This document shows, piece after piece, positions 35,396-43,938 of a DNA stretch of 64,000 nt. The translations under genes were made by a program, and so were the position numbers. The first letter of the stretch is position 1; every line of letters starts with the position of its first letter. The DNA is from Pseudomonas sp. RIT288 (lineage in GTDB: Bacteria > Pseudomonadota > Gammaproteobacteria > Pseudomonadales > Pseudomonadaceae), in the NCBI RefSeq assembly GCF_000631985.1, contig NZ_JFYN01000044.1:124001-188000 (forward strand), read 5' to 3'. The notes beneath the pieces were generated by a model. That model saw nothing but the letters and a program-made list of their open reading frames with translations. It was not told the origin of the DNA and did no database searches.

Positions 35396-36859
35396 GTGAC
35401 CGAAGCGTTTATTGTCGTTCAAACCGCCGAACAAGCCGTGGACCGTCTGGCCGAGCTGCATGAGCGGGCCACCACTGCGCTGAACTCGGCGCTCAAGCGT
35501 TACCTCAAGGATCGCGTCGAGCCCGACGCCGAACAGCGTGCTCTGTTTCGTTATCCCGAACTGCGTCTGACCTACCTGTGTCAGGGCGAAGTCCCGCAGA
35601 CCACCCGCGCCTACGCCAAGGTGCAACTGCCGGGCACCTACAGCGTCACCGTCACGCATCCGAAGGCGTTCCGCAAATACTTGCTGGAACAGCTGGTGCC
35701 GTTGATGCATGACTTCACGGTGACCGTGGAAGTCGGTGTCAGCCAACAGAACATTCCGTACCCGTACGTGGTCGAGCAGGGCGATGAACTGGCCGGCTCC
35801 GGCGTCACCGCGGCGGTGCTGGCGCGGGTGTTCCCGAGTACCGACCTGTCCGCCGCCACCGATGGCATCGCCGACGGTCTCTACGACTGGGAAAACACCG
35901 ATCCGCTGCCACTGGCGCTGTTCGACGCCGCACGGGTCGACTTCTCCCTGCGTCGCCTGGTGCATTACACCGGCAGCGACTGGCGCCATGTACAGCCGTG
36001 GATTCTGCTGACCAACTATCACCGCTACGTCGACCAGTTCATCGTTCATGGCCTGGAACAACTGCGCAACGACCCGCGTTTCGTGCGCATGGTATTGCCG
36101 GGCAACGTGATCATCGAGAAAGGCATGGATCACGGCGAAGCCTCGGCGATTGCCGCTGGCGTGGTCTGGCACCGCTACCAGATGCCGGCCTATCACCTGA
36201 TCGCCAACGACGGCCATGGCGTGACCCTGGTCAACATCGGTGTCGGCCCGTCCAACGCCAAGAACATCACTGACCACCTGGCGGTGCTGCGTCCGCATTG
36301 CTGGCTGATGATCGGTCACTGCGGCGGTCTGCGTCAGTCGCAGACCATCGGCGACTACGTGCTGGCGCACGCCTACATGCGTCGCGACGGGATTCTCGAC
36401 CGCGTGGTGCCGCCGAACATTCCGATCCCGGCGCTGGCCGAAGTGCAGATGGCGCTGCAACAAGCCGCGGCCAATATCACCGGCGAGAAGGGCGAAGAGC
36501 TGAAAAAGCGTCTGCGCACCGGCACCGTGCTGACCTACGACGACCGTAACTGGGAACTGCGCTGGGCGCAGGAACGTCCGTTGATCAACCTGTCCCGCGC
36601 CGTGGCGGTGGACATGGAAAGCGGCACCATCGCCGCCCAGGGTTATCGTTTGCGGGTGCCTTACGGCACGTTGCTGTGCGTCTCGGACAAACCACTGCAC
36701 AGTGAAATCAAGCTGCCGGGCTCGGCCAACGCGTTCTATGAGCGTGCGGTCAGTCAGCACTTGAAGATCGGCATCGCGGCGGTGGATCTGCTGCGCACCG
36801 AACTCAACTCGCTGCACTCGCGCAAACTGCGCAGCTTCGACGAGCCGCCGTTCCGCTGA
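35396..36859 (+). CDS. amn: AMP nucleosidase
   Basis: Hydrolyses AMP to adenine and ribose 5-phosphate. The protein is 487 aa. The N-terminal AMP_N domain (about 10-160) is followed by the phosphorylase-like catalytic domain (about 230-460) with IGVGPSNAKNITDHLAVLRP, MIGHCGGLR and AVDMESGTIAAQGYR. GTG at 35396 is preferred because AGGAA stands 7 bases before it and the length then matches E. coli Amn (484 aa). An in-frame ATG 36 bases upstream is a weaker option. Confidence 0.95.
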   Translation: MTEAFIVVQTAEQAVDRLAELHERATTALNSALKRYLKDRVEPDAEQRALFRYPELRLTYLCQGEVPQTTRAYAKVQLPGTYSVTVTHPKAFRKYLLEQLVPLMHDFTVTVEVGVSQQNIPYPYVVEQGDELAGSGVTAAVLARVFPSTDLSAATDGIADGLYDWENTDPLPLALFDAARVDFSLRRLVHYTGSDWRHVQPWILLTNYHRYVDQFIVHGLEQLRNDPRFVRMVLPGNVIIEKGMDHGEASAIAAGVVWHRYQMPAYHLIANDGHGVTLVNIGVGPSNAKNITDHLAVLRPHCWLMIGHCGGLRQSQTIGDYVLAHAYMRRDGILDRVVPPNIPIPALAEVQMALQQAAANITGEKGEELKKRLRTGTVLTYDDRNWELRWAQERPLINLSRAVAVDMESGTIAAQGYRLRVPYGTLLCVSDKPLHSEIKLPGSANAFYERAVSQHLKIGIAAVDLLRTELNSLHSRKLRSFDEPPFR

Positions 36860-36929
36860 TTTGTTGATGGTCATTTAACGGCGGGGCTACTAGCATTGGC
36901 AGCCCTGACCGTTAGATGTTCTTTTCGCC

Positions 36930-37565
36930 ATGTCCCGTCCCCTGCGTCCTCCTTCCCGCCGTCCCGGCGCGAAGCCGTCCTCCTCAGCTCCACGTCGTGT
37001 CGCCAAGGCGCCACCGGCCGAGCCGAAGCTGATCCTGTTCAACAAACCGTTCGATGTGCTGACGCAGTTCAGCGACGAAGGCGGGCGGGCGACGCTCAAG
37101 GATTTTATCGATCTGCCTGGCATCTATCCGGCCGGACGCCTTGATCGCGACAGCGAAGGTTTGCTGTTGCTGACCAACGACGGCCAGTTGCAGGCGCGAA
37201 TTGCCGATCCGAAACACAAGTTGCCGAAGACTTACTGGGTGCAGGTCGAAGGTGAGCCGACGGCCGAGCAACTGCAGCGTTTACGCGATGGCGTCGAACT
37301 GAATGACGGCATGACCCTGCCTGCCGAGGCGCGACAACTGGACGAGCCGGAACTGTGGCCACGCCATCCGCCGGTACGCTTTCGCAAGAGCGTGCCGACC
37401 CGTTGGCTGGAATTGGTGATTCGTGAAGGGCGCAACCGTCAGGTACGGCGGATGACCGCTGCGGTCGGGCTGCCGACGTTGCGGTTGGTGCGGGTGAGGA
37501 TTGGCGACTGGACGCTCGAAGGGCTCGATCAGGGCCAGTGGAAGGAAGTGCCGGCGCGGTTATAG
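36930..37565 (+). CDS. rluE: 23S rRNA pseudouridine synthase RluE
   Basis: Isomerises uridine 2457 of 23S rRNA. The protein is 211 aa. A basic Pro-rich N-terminal tail (1-30) precedes the RsuA-like catalytic domain starting KLILFNKPFDVL. Catalytic D72 lies in GRLDRDSEGLLLLTND. No S4 domain, which fits RluE rather than RluB/RluF. VIREGRNRQVRRM is the conserved C-terminal motif. Its stop overlaps the stop of the opposite-strand DUF2788 gene by 6 bases. Confidence 0.92.
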   Translation: MSRPLRPPSRRPGAKPSSSAPRRVAKAPPAEPKLILFNKPFDVLTQFSDEGGRATLKDFIDLPGIYPAGRLDRDSEGLLLLTNDGQLQARIADPKHKLPKTYWVQVEGEPTAEQLQRLRDGVELNDGMTLPAEARQLDEPELWPRHPPVRFRKSVPTRWLELVIREGRNRQVRRMTAAVGLPTLRLVRVRIGDWTLEGLDQGQWKEVPARL

Positions 37566-37769
37566 AGCGCCGGACTCGATCAGGCCGATCACTACGCTCT
37601 TGATGATGAACGCGGCCACGCCCAGGCCCAGGACGAAGAACAGAATGAACGAGCCGAAACGCCCGGCCTTGGACTTCTTCGCCAGATCCCAGACGATGAA
37701 ACCCATGAAAATGATCAGGATGCTGACCAGGCCAGTCATCATCCATTCTTCGAATACTGCAGGATCCAT
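37560..37769 (-). CDS. DUF2788 family small membrane protein
   Basis: A 69-residue inner-membrane protein of unknown function. Two hydrophobic helices (about 10-27 and 40-62) are joined by a basic loop DLAKKSKAGRFG. The start at 37769 (MDPAVFEEWMMTGL) is well supported by a GGAGACTCCCG region upstream and the known family length. Convergent with and overlapping rluE. Confidence 0.88.
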   Translation of the reverse strand: MDPAVFEEWMMTGLVSILIIFMGFIVWDLAKKSKAGRFGSFILFFVLGLGVAAFIIKSVVIGLIESGAL

Positions 37770-37883
37770 CGGGAGTCTCCGGCGCAGGTGCGGCTGAAAG
37801 GGCTGGGCGATTATATGCCGAGGGTGGCGGAGACCGCATTGATCTGCGTCGGTGTGCCGCACCTCTTCAAACCAAGCGCCCCC

Positions 37884-37919
37884 CTGTAGGAGCCTTCGGC
37901 AGCTCCTACAAGGGAGTGC
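37884..37919. repeat. Collapsed REP-type palindrome
   Basis: GTAGGAGCCTTCGGCAGCTCCTAC: one arm start joined directly to the other arm end, with the middle of the usual pair deleted. It lies 3 bases past the end of the Lrp-type gene. Confidence 0.7.
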
Positions 37920-37922
37920 AGG

Positions 37923-38402
37923 TTAGCTGCGCAGATGCGTGAGAGGTAATTCAGTGCTGTTGAGCACCTGATTCAGCACAAAACTCGAACGCACGCTGGT
38001 CACCCCTTCAATCCGGGTCAGGTGCCCCAGCAACAGTTTCTGATAGTGGTCCATGTCCGGCACCACCACTTTCAACTGATAGTCGGCATCGACGCCCGTC
38101 ACCAGGCTGCACTCAAGTACCTGCGGCAGGGTGCGGATCGCCGCTTCGAAGTTCTCGAAACGCTCCGGGGTGTGCCGGTCCATGCCGATCAGCACGTAGG
38201 CGGTCAGGCTCAGGCCGAGCATCTTGCGATCGAGCAGGGCGACCTGGCGCGAGATGTAGCCGTCGTCCTCCAGTTGCTTGACCCGGCGGGAGCAGGGGGA
38301 GGGCGACAGACCGATGCGCTCGGCCAGTTCCTGGTTGGAGATGCGGGCGTCGCGCTGCAATTCCGTCAAAATACTCAGGTCGTAACGGTCGAGTTTGCTC
38401 AT
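37923..38402 (-). CDS. Lrp/AsnC family transcriptional regulator
   Basis: The protein is 159 aa. A winged helix-turn-helix (about 5-60) contains LTELQRDARISNQELAERIGLSPSPCSRRVKQLE. An AsnC ligand-binding RAM domain follows (about 70-150), including the ECSLVTGVDADYQL effector loop. The effector and targets are unknown; it is close to the Lrp subgroup. No divergent gene is near enough to name a target; upstream is the 454-base gap described separately. Bases 38453-38494 before its start contain TTGCGCAA and GCAATC-type repeats that could be an autoregulatory site. Confidence 0.93.
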   Translation of the reverse strand: MSKLDRYDLSILTELQRDARISNQELAERIGLSPSPCSRRVKQLEDDGYISRQVALLDRKMLGLSLTAYVLIGMDRHTPERFENFEAAIRTLPQVLECSLVTGVDADYQLKVVVPDMDHYQKLLLGHLTRIEGVTSVRSSFVLNQVLNSTELPLTHLRS

Positions 38403-38639
38403 GAATCAGTCCTTGGTTGTAACTATTGCGGCGGATTATCTATCCAGGGTTAAAAATTGCGCAAGCAGTGTTTATTTGAGCAATCTTCGCAATCCTCTGT
38501 CGCGCCTTGCGGCTTATTCTTATCACCAGAATCACTGCTCGGTAACACAGTCCACTGCGGCCCGCCCATCAGGCCCGCCGCGGCCGCCACCCCCCACCGG
38601 GGATGTGCCGGCCCCCGAGCTGCACACTGTCCAGAAGAC

Positions 38640-38718
38640 GGCGTGAGGTGAGCCGACGTCAAAAGCGTCGAGCCAGGACGAAGTTCTCTAAAGGGAGGCC
38701 GACGGGTCTCCCTTTTTC
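38640..38718 (+). ncRNA. Candidate small RNA ending in a strong intrinsic terminator
   Basis: The 454-base gap 38403-38856 has no convincing gene on either strand, yet holds two stem-loops in series. First is CGACG/CGTCG with a 7-base loop (38654-38670). Second is an 11-bp terminator stem (38690-38700 with 38705-38715) with a GACG loop and TTTTTC tail. Nothing protein-coding precedes it on the plus strand, so the terminator implies a separate transcript. Its 5' end is unknown; a GC-rich stretch at 38550-38640 could belong to it. Confidence 0.5.
38690..38718 (+). terminator. Intrinsic terminator of the candidate small RNA
   Basis: AAAGGGAGGCC pairs with GGGTCTCCCTTT (one G-U) over a GACG tetraloop, then TTTTTC. 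It is one of the two strongest terminator shapes in the window. Confidence 0.85.
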
Positions 38719-38856
38719 TTGCCTGCGATTTTTGTGCCTCGATGCACAGCCGTCCTCAATAAATAAGTTTCGTGACTGATAACCTGTCGCAGAACCCGGT
38801 GTGCGTATTCCCGGTCTTAGCTACAAGCCCTCTTAATACCCGCAGTGAGGAAAAGC

Positions 38857-39891
38857 ATGAAGTCGCGCATCTGGCGTCTGGCCGGTGTTGGTTTGCTGTG
38901 TGTGAGCGTCGGTGCGCAAGCGCTGGCCGACGAGCCACAGAATCGTGGCCCCGAGAATAATGGGCACGGCGGTGAGCATCAGGGTAATCAGGGCCGTGGC
39001 GGCGATCATCAGCCCCGCGGGCAGAACAATCCGCCGCCGCAAAATCAGCCGCGGCCGCAGAACAACGAAATCATTCGGGGCGACAACAGCCGTCAGTTCG
39101 AGCACAACGGCCAGCAGCACAACAATGGCCAATGGCAGAACCAGAACCGCGCGCCCAACCCGCCTGCTCCGGTGCATCAGGCGCCCCCGGCCAACAACCT
39201 GCCGATCCAGCCACGGCCGGACACCGTGCGCCAGACTCAGGAACCGCGTCAGGGTTACTACCGTGACGAGCGTCCGCAGAATGGTTACCACAACCAGCAA
39301 TGGCAAACCGGCAACCGGCCCAACGATAATCGCTGGCCGGGTCGCCCGGACGGGCATGGCAATGGTTGGGGGCCTGGCCCGCAATACCGTCCGGGGCATG
39401 TGATCGACCGCTTCCCGGATCGCGAATACCGCGTGCCGTACCGCGGCCAGGATTACTTCTATTCCGGCGGCTACTGGTATCGCCCGCAAGGCCCGCGCTA
39501 CATCGTCGTGCAGCCGCCTCGAGGGATTCGTACCCAGTATCTGCCGGACTACGCCCGTGAAGTGTGGATCGGCGGTGCGCTGCTGTTCCTCGCCGCCGGT
39601 TCGTACTATGCGTATCAGGAAGCCACTCAGGATTACGTGGTGGTCGAGCCACCGGTGCAGCAACCGCCGCAGCCGCAGTCCCAGGGTTACGACGTCGTGG
39701 CTTATCCGGCCAACGGTCAGTCGCCGGAACAGGTGCAGCAGGACGGTTACCAGTGCTACCAATACGCCGTGCAGCAGAGCGGTTTCGACCCGCGTACCGC
39801 GACCTATCAACCGGCGCCTGAAGTGGTGCAGGCTTACCGTCAGGCTCAGGGCAATTGCCTGAGCAGTCGCGGTTATCAGGTGTCTTACTGA
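38857..39891 (+). CDS. Secreted Q/N/P-rich protein, DUF6515-like
   Basis: The protein is 344 aa. A signal peptide ends at about residue 24 (GAQALA). Residues 26-170 are low complexity, rich in Gln, Asn, Pro and Gly (HGGEHQGNQGRGGDHQPRG-type). From about 185 a more ordered part follows: YRVPYRGQDYFYSGGYWYRP resembles the DUF6515 region, then a hydrophobic helix (EVWIGGALLFLAAGSYYAY), a Pro/Gln spacer and a conserved end with two Cys (QCYQYA, GNCLSSRGY). Function unknown. A GAGGAAAAGC ribosome binding site supports the start. Confidence 0.85.
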   Translation: MKSRIWRLAGVGLLCVSVGAQALADEPQNRGPENNGHGGEHQGNQGRGGDHQPRGQNNPPPQNQPRPQNNEIIRGDNSRQFEHNGQQHNNGQWQNQNRAPNPPAPVHQAPPANNLPIQPRPDTVRQTQEPRQGYYRDERPQNGYHNQQWQTGNRPNDNRWPGRPDGHGNGWGPGPQYRPGHVIDRFPDREYRVPYRGQDYFYSGGYWYRPQGPRYIVVQPPRGIRTQYLPDYAREVWIGGALLFLAAGSYYAYQEATQDYVVVEPPVQQPPQPQSQGYDVVAYPANGQSPEQVQQDGYQCYQYAVQQSGFDPRTATYQPAPEVVQAYRQAQGNCLSSRGYQVSY

Positions 39892-40793
39892 ATCCGGGTT
39901 TGCGCCCGTTCGGTCTTGACCACTTCCTGCGGGTCGGCGTGCACCAGCACCTCGGCTCGCGGGTAGGCGGCGTGAATCGCATCCGCCGCCTGATCGCTGA
40001 TGCCGTGAGCCACTGACAATGTCAGCTCCCCCGGCAACTCCAGATGCAACTGCACGAACCAGTGATTGCCCGAAATCCGCGTGCGCAGATCATGCGCGCC
40101 CAGCACGCCGGGGACGCCGCAGGCCAGTTCGAGCATGTGCTGACTGACATCGGTTGGCAGCTCTTCATCCATCAGCACCGAAAAACTTTCCCGGGCGATC
40201 TGGATCGCACTCCACAAGATGTACCCGGCAATCCCCAGGCCGAACCATGCGTCCAACTGATGAAAGCCCATGCCGGCGAGAATCAGCGCGATCAGAATGC
40301 TGCCGTTGAGCAGCATGTCCGAACGGTAGTGCAGCGAGTCGGCGCGCACGGCGTTGGAGCCGGTCTGCTTGATCACCCGATGTTGCAGCGTCAGCAACGC
40401 CGCGGTCAGCAGCAGCGAGAACACGATCACGCCGATGCTCAGCCACGGTGCGCCCAGCGGCTCCGGTTGCTTGATGCGCTCATACGCCTGAAACGCAATC
40501 AGCACCGCACTGCCACCGATGAACAGCGCCTGCGCCATGCCCGCCAGCGATTCAGCCTTGCCGTGGCCGTAACGGTGATCGTCATCGGCCGGGCGCAGTG
40601 CGTAATGCACCGCCAGCAGATTGAGCAGCGAAGTGACGCCATCCAGCGCCGAGTCGGTGAGGCCTGCGAGCATGCTCACCGAACCGCTCAGCCACCAGGC
40701 GATGGCTTTGGCAATGATCAACGTGCACGCCACCGCCACCGAGGCGCGGGTTGCCAGCCGCAGCAGGCGGGCGTGTTCGGGGCTGGTGGTCAT
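39885..40793 (-). CDS. fieF: Cation diffusion facilitator (FieF-like)
   Basis: Exports divalent cations such as ferrous iron or zinc in exchange for protons. The protein is 302 aa. Six transmembrane helices lie in the first 210 residues. The metal site is visible as the DSALDG motif in helix 2 and HYRSDML in helix 5, both matching the DxxxD/HxxxD pattern of FieF. The C-terminal cytoplasmic domain (about 215-295) includes VPGVLGAHDLRTRISGNHWF. It overlaps the end of the upstream plus-strand gene by 7 bases. Confidence 0.93.
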   Translation of the reverse strand: MTTSPEHARLLRLATRASVAVACTLIIAKAIAWWLSGSVSMLAGLTDSALDGVTSLLNLLAVHYALRPADDDHRYGHGKAESLAGMAQALFIGGSAVLIAFQAYERIKQPEPLGAPWLSIGVIVFSLLLTAALLTLQHRVIKQTGSNAVRADSLHYRSDMLLNGSILIALILAGMGFHQLDAWFGLGIAGYILWSAIQIARESFSVLMDEELPTDVSQHMLELACGVPGVLGAHDLRTRISGNHWFVQLHLELPGELTLSVAHGISDQAADAIHAAYPRAEVLVHADPQEVVKTERAQTRIQ

Positions 40794-40815
40794 GAGTGCA
40801 GAGGTTCCTTTTGGA

Positions 40816-41235
40816 TCAGGCGGCTGGTTGCAGGCCGAACATGGCCAGTTGTTGGGTGCTGCCTTTGTGCTGGATCAGACGTGGATCGTCCAGCGGCAGG
40901 TTGCGGCCCAGTTCAGTTTCGAGAATAGCCTGCAACTTGAGGTTATCGACCTGACCGTCCGGGCCGACCGCCTGTTTGAGTTTGGCCGGATCGACCTGGG
41001 CGGTGTGGCCCGGTTCGAAATAGATCGCGCCAGTGGCGAAGTCCACGGCAAAGGCGATCAGGCCGGGAATAACGTAGAACAACAGGCCCACGGCGTCGAG
41101 CACGGCAATCGCCGGGTCAACCTTGCCGTCGATCTGACCGCGACGGTCCGGGTAGAAAATCGATCCGCAAGCCGTGAGTTGAGTGAGCAGGGTGGCGACC
41201 AGTACACCGCCGATCAGGCGAGAAGGTAAGCGCAT
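40816..41235 (-). CDS. Small outer-membrane lipoprotein, YidQ/YceK-like
   Basis: The protein is 139 aa. The signal peptide ends in a lipobox QLTACGS (lipidated C23). The mature part has a hydrophobic middle (AIAVLDAVGLLFYVIPGLIAFAVDF) and ends with a Leu/Gln-rich tail. The pattern of lipobox, short polar piece and hydrophobic DxxL segment resembles YidQ/YceK lipoproteins. Some databases give such proteins a polynucleotide phosphorylase name, for which I see no support. Co-directional with fieF, 22 bases apart. Confidence 0.82.
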   Translation of the reverse strand: MRLPSRLIGGVLVATLLTQLTACGSIFYPDRRGQIDGKVDPAIAVLDAVGLLFYVIPGLIAFAVDFATGAIYFEPGHTAQVDPAKLKQAVGPDGQVDNLKLQAILETELGRNLPLDDPRLIQHKGSTQQLAMFGLQPAA

Positions 41236-41344
41236 GGAAAATCTCCTGAGTCATTTGAAAACGAAGCGTCGTCATTTGAAATTAAGACCCTGACAAACGC
41301 CCGGCAGTTCGCCGTTATACTCGCGGCTCTGTTTGGGAGCCAGC

Positions 41345-43864
41345 ATGATTTCTTTGCCGATCGATGACGTTTTACCCGCCCTGCGTGAAGCCTTGGCGAC
41401 ACGCCACGAAGCCGTGCTCGAAGCACCGCCCGGTGCCGGTAAAACCACCCGCGTGCCCCTGGCCTTGCTCGGTGAAGCGTGGCTGGCCGGGCAGACCATT
41501 CTGATGCTCGAACCGCGCCGTCTCGCCGCGCGTGCGGCGGCGGAGCGACTGGCCAGCGAACTGGGCGAGAAGGTCGGTGAAACCGTCGGTTACCGCATCC
41601 GTCTCGACAGCAAGGTCGGCCCCGATACCCGTATCGAAGTGGTCACCGAAGGCATTCTTACCCGGCGCCTGCAGGATGATCCGGCGCTGGAAGGCGTCGG
41701 CCTGCTGATCTTCGACGAATTTCACGAACGCAGTCTTGATGCCGATCTGGCCTTGGCTCTGAGTTTGAACGGTCGTGAACTGTTCCGCGCTGAACAGCCG
41801 CTGAAGATTCTGCTGATGTCCGCCACGCTGGAAGGCGAGCGTCTGGCCGGTTTGCTGGATGACGCGCCAATCCTGCGCAGCGAAGGGCGCATGTACCCGG
41901 TGACGATGCGCTGGGGGCGGCCGTTCCAGCCCGGCGAATACATTGACCAGCGCGTGACCCAGACCGTACTTGAAGCCCTGCACGATGAAACTGGCAGCGT
42001 GCTGGTGTTCCTTCCGGGGCAGGCGGAAATCCGTCGTGTGCATCAGCAACTGAGCGATGCCATTGGCGAGCGTAAAGACGTATTGCTCTGTCCGTTGCAC
42101 GGCGAACTGGACCTCAACGCCCAGCGCGCTGCCATCGACCCGGCGCCGGCGGGCCAACGCAAAGTGGTGCTGGCGACCAACATCGCCGAGACCAGCCTGA
42201 CCATCAACGGCGTGCGCGTGGTGATCGACGCCGGGCTGGCGCGGGTGCCGCGGTTCGACCCCGGCAGCGGCATGACCCGTCTCGATACGCAGCGTATTTC
42301 AAAGGCCAGCGCCACCCAGCGTGCGGGGCGGGCCGGACGTCTGGAACCGGGCGTGTGTTATCGCCTGTGGTCGCAGGATCAGCACGAGCAACTCGCCGCT
42401 TACGGCAGTGCGGAAATTCTTTCGGCGGATCTGGCGAGTCTGGCGCTGCAACTCGGGCGCTGGGGCGTAACGCCGGGCGAGCTGGTGTGGCTCGATGTTC
42501 CGCCGGAAGCGGCTTATGCACAGGCGCAGGATTTGTTGCAGCGCCTGGGCGCACTCGAAGGTGAGGCGCTGACTGCGCACGGTCAGGCCATGGCCGAGCT
42601 GCCGGCGCATCCGCGCATCGCCCATCTGTTGCTGCGCGGTCAGGCGCTGGGGCTGGCGAACATGGCGTGCGATGTCGCGGCATTGCTCGGCGAGCGCGAT
42701 ATCCTGCGCGGCGCCGGGGCCGATCTGCACAGCCGTCTGGTGCTGCTCTCCGGCGAAGAGCGCGCGGCACGCGGTGCTCAGGGCGGCGTGCAGCGTGCGC
42801 GGCAACTGGCGCGGCAATATCGCGGTTACCTGCGCGGCAAGGCCAGCGCGCCGGTCAGCGATCCCGATCACCCGCGCTGGCTCGGTGCGTTGCTGGCGCT
42901 GGCTTACCCGGATCGTGTCGCCCAACAGCGGCGTGCCGGTGGCGCCGAATATCGTCTGGCCAATGGGCGCGCAGCGCTGTTCGCCGAAGCCGACAGCCTG
43001 ATGAAGGAGGCGTGGATTGTCATCGCCGACCTCGGCAGTCGTCAGGGTCAGCGCGAGGAACGGATTTATCTGGCGGCGGATTTTGATCCGGCGCTGTTCG
43101 ATTCGGTACTCGCCGAGCAAGTGCACGCCGTCGATCAACTCGACTGGGACGAGCGCGAAGGCGTGCTGCGCGCCGAGCGCCAGCGCAAGGTTGGCGAACT
43201 GATCCTCAGCCGCGAACCGTTGACCGGTCTCGACGAAGCGGCGCGCAGTCAGGCGCTGGTCAATCTGGTGCGGCGCAAGGGGCTGGAGTTGCTGCCGTGG
43301 ACGCCGGAGTTGCGTCAGTGGCAGGCGCGGGTCGCGTTGCTGCGGCAACTGGATCTGAACGCTCAGGCCGAAAGCCAATGGCCGGATGTCAGCGATGCAA
43401 CGTTGCTGCAAACCCTCGAACATTGGTTAATGCCCTACTTGGGCAAGGTCTCGCGACTCAGTCATTTCGCCAATCTGGACCTGTCGAGCATCGTCCGCAA
43501 TCTGCTGCCGTGGCCGTTGCCGCAGAAGCTTGATGAGCTGGCGCCGCATCACATCAGCGTGCCGTCGGGATCATCGATTCGCCTGGATTACAGCGAGTTT
43601 CCGCCGATTCTCGCGGTCCGCTTGCAGGAACTGTTCGGCCTCGCCGAGACGCCGCGGATTGTCGGCGGCCGGCAAGTGGTCAAGCTGCACCTGTTGTCCC
43701 CGGCACGGCGGCCGGTGCAGGTGACGCAGGATCTGGCCAACTTCTGGCGCAGCACCTATGCCGAGGTGAAGAAGGATCTGAAGGGGCGCTATCCGAAGCA
43801 CTACTGGCCTGATGATCCGTTGGTGGCCGAGGCCACGGCGCGGGCCAAGCCGCGCGGCACCTGA
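41345..43864 (+). CDS. hrpB: ATP-dependent helicase HrpB
   Basis: DEAH-type RNA helicase family. The protein is 839 aa. Walker A is APPGAGKT (27-34), motif II is DEFH (124-127), motif III is SATL, and motif VI is QRAGRAGR. A helicase-associated domain and a C-terminal HrpB domain (about 700-830) complete the family length. In E. coli the role is unclear; in other bacteria HrpB-like proteins process mRNA. Start at 41345 (MISLPIDDVL) is preceded by a GGGAG ribosome binding site. Confidence 0.96.
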   Translation: MISLPIDDVLPALREALATRHEAVLEAPPGAGKTTRVPLALLGEAWLAGQTILMLEPRRLAARAAAERLASELGEKVGETVGYRIRLDSKVGPDTRIEVVTEGILTRRLQDDPALEGVGLLIFDEFHERSLDADLALALSLNGRELFRAEQPLKILLMSATLEGERLAGLLDDAPILRSEGRMYPVTMRWGRPFQPGEYIDQRVTQTVLEALHDETGSVLVFLPGQAEIRRVHQQLSDAIGERKDVLLCPLHGELDLNAQRAAIDPAPAGQRKVVLATNIAETSLTINGVRVVIDAGLARVPRFDPGSGMTRLDTQRISKASATQRAGRAGRLEPGVCYRLWSQDQHEQLAAYGSAEILSADLASLALQLGRWGVTPGELVWLDVPPEAAYAQAQDLLQRLGALEGEALTAHGQAMAELPAHPRIAHLLLRGQALGLANMACDVAALLGERDILRGAGADLHSRLVLLSGEERAARGAQGGVQRARQLARQYRGYLRGKASAPVSDPDHPRWLGALLALAYPDRVAQQRRAGGAEYRLANGRAALFAEADSLMKEAWIVIADLGSRQGQREERIYLAADFDPALFDSVLAEQVHAVDQLDWDEREGVLRAERQRKVGELILSREPLTGLDEAARSQALVNLVRRKGLELLPWTPELRQWQARVALLRQLDLNAQAESQWPDVSDATLLQTLEHWLMPYLGKVSRLSHFANLDLSSIVRNLLPWPLPQKLDELAPHHISVPSGSSIRLDYSEFPPILAVRLQELFGLAETPRIVGGRQVVKLHLLSPARRPVQVTQDLANFWRSTYAEVKKDLKGRYPKHYWPDDPLVAEATARAKPRGT

Positions 43865-43865
43865 A

Positions 43866-43938
43866 AATCAAAAGATCGCAGCCTGCGGGGGGGACACAAA
43901 AACCTGTAGGAGCTGCCGCAGGCTGCGATCTTTTGCTT
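43866..43938. repeat. REP-type pair with truncated left arm
   Basis: The right arm GTAGGAGCTGCCGCAGGCTG is full. The left arm stops at GATCGCAGCCTGCGG and runs into a G tract instead of CAGCTCCTAC. It fills the whole gap between convergent hrpB and the LysR gene. Confidence 0.82.

Noticed and set aside
38450..38662. 70-residue frame on the minus strand in the 38.4-38.9 kb gap
   Set aside because: No ribosome binding site, low-complexity translation and overlap with the Lrp upstream region; I see no sign of coding.
38640..38718. RsmX/RsmY/RsmZ identity for the candidate small RNA
   Set aside because: GGA motifs are few and not clearly in hairpin loops; known Rsm RNAs have many. The name is not assigned.
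40816..41235. Polyribonucleotide nucleotidyltransferase
   Set aside because: A 139-residue lipoprotein cannot be polynucleotide phosphorylase, which is over 700 residues; no RNase PH domain is seen.
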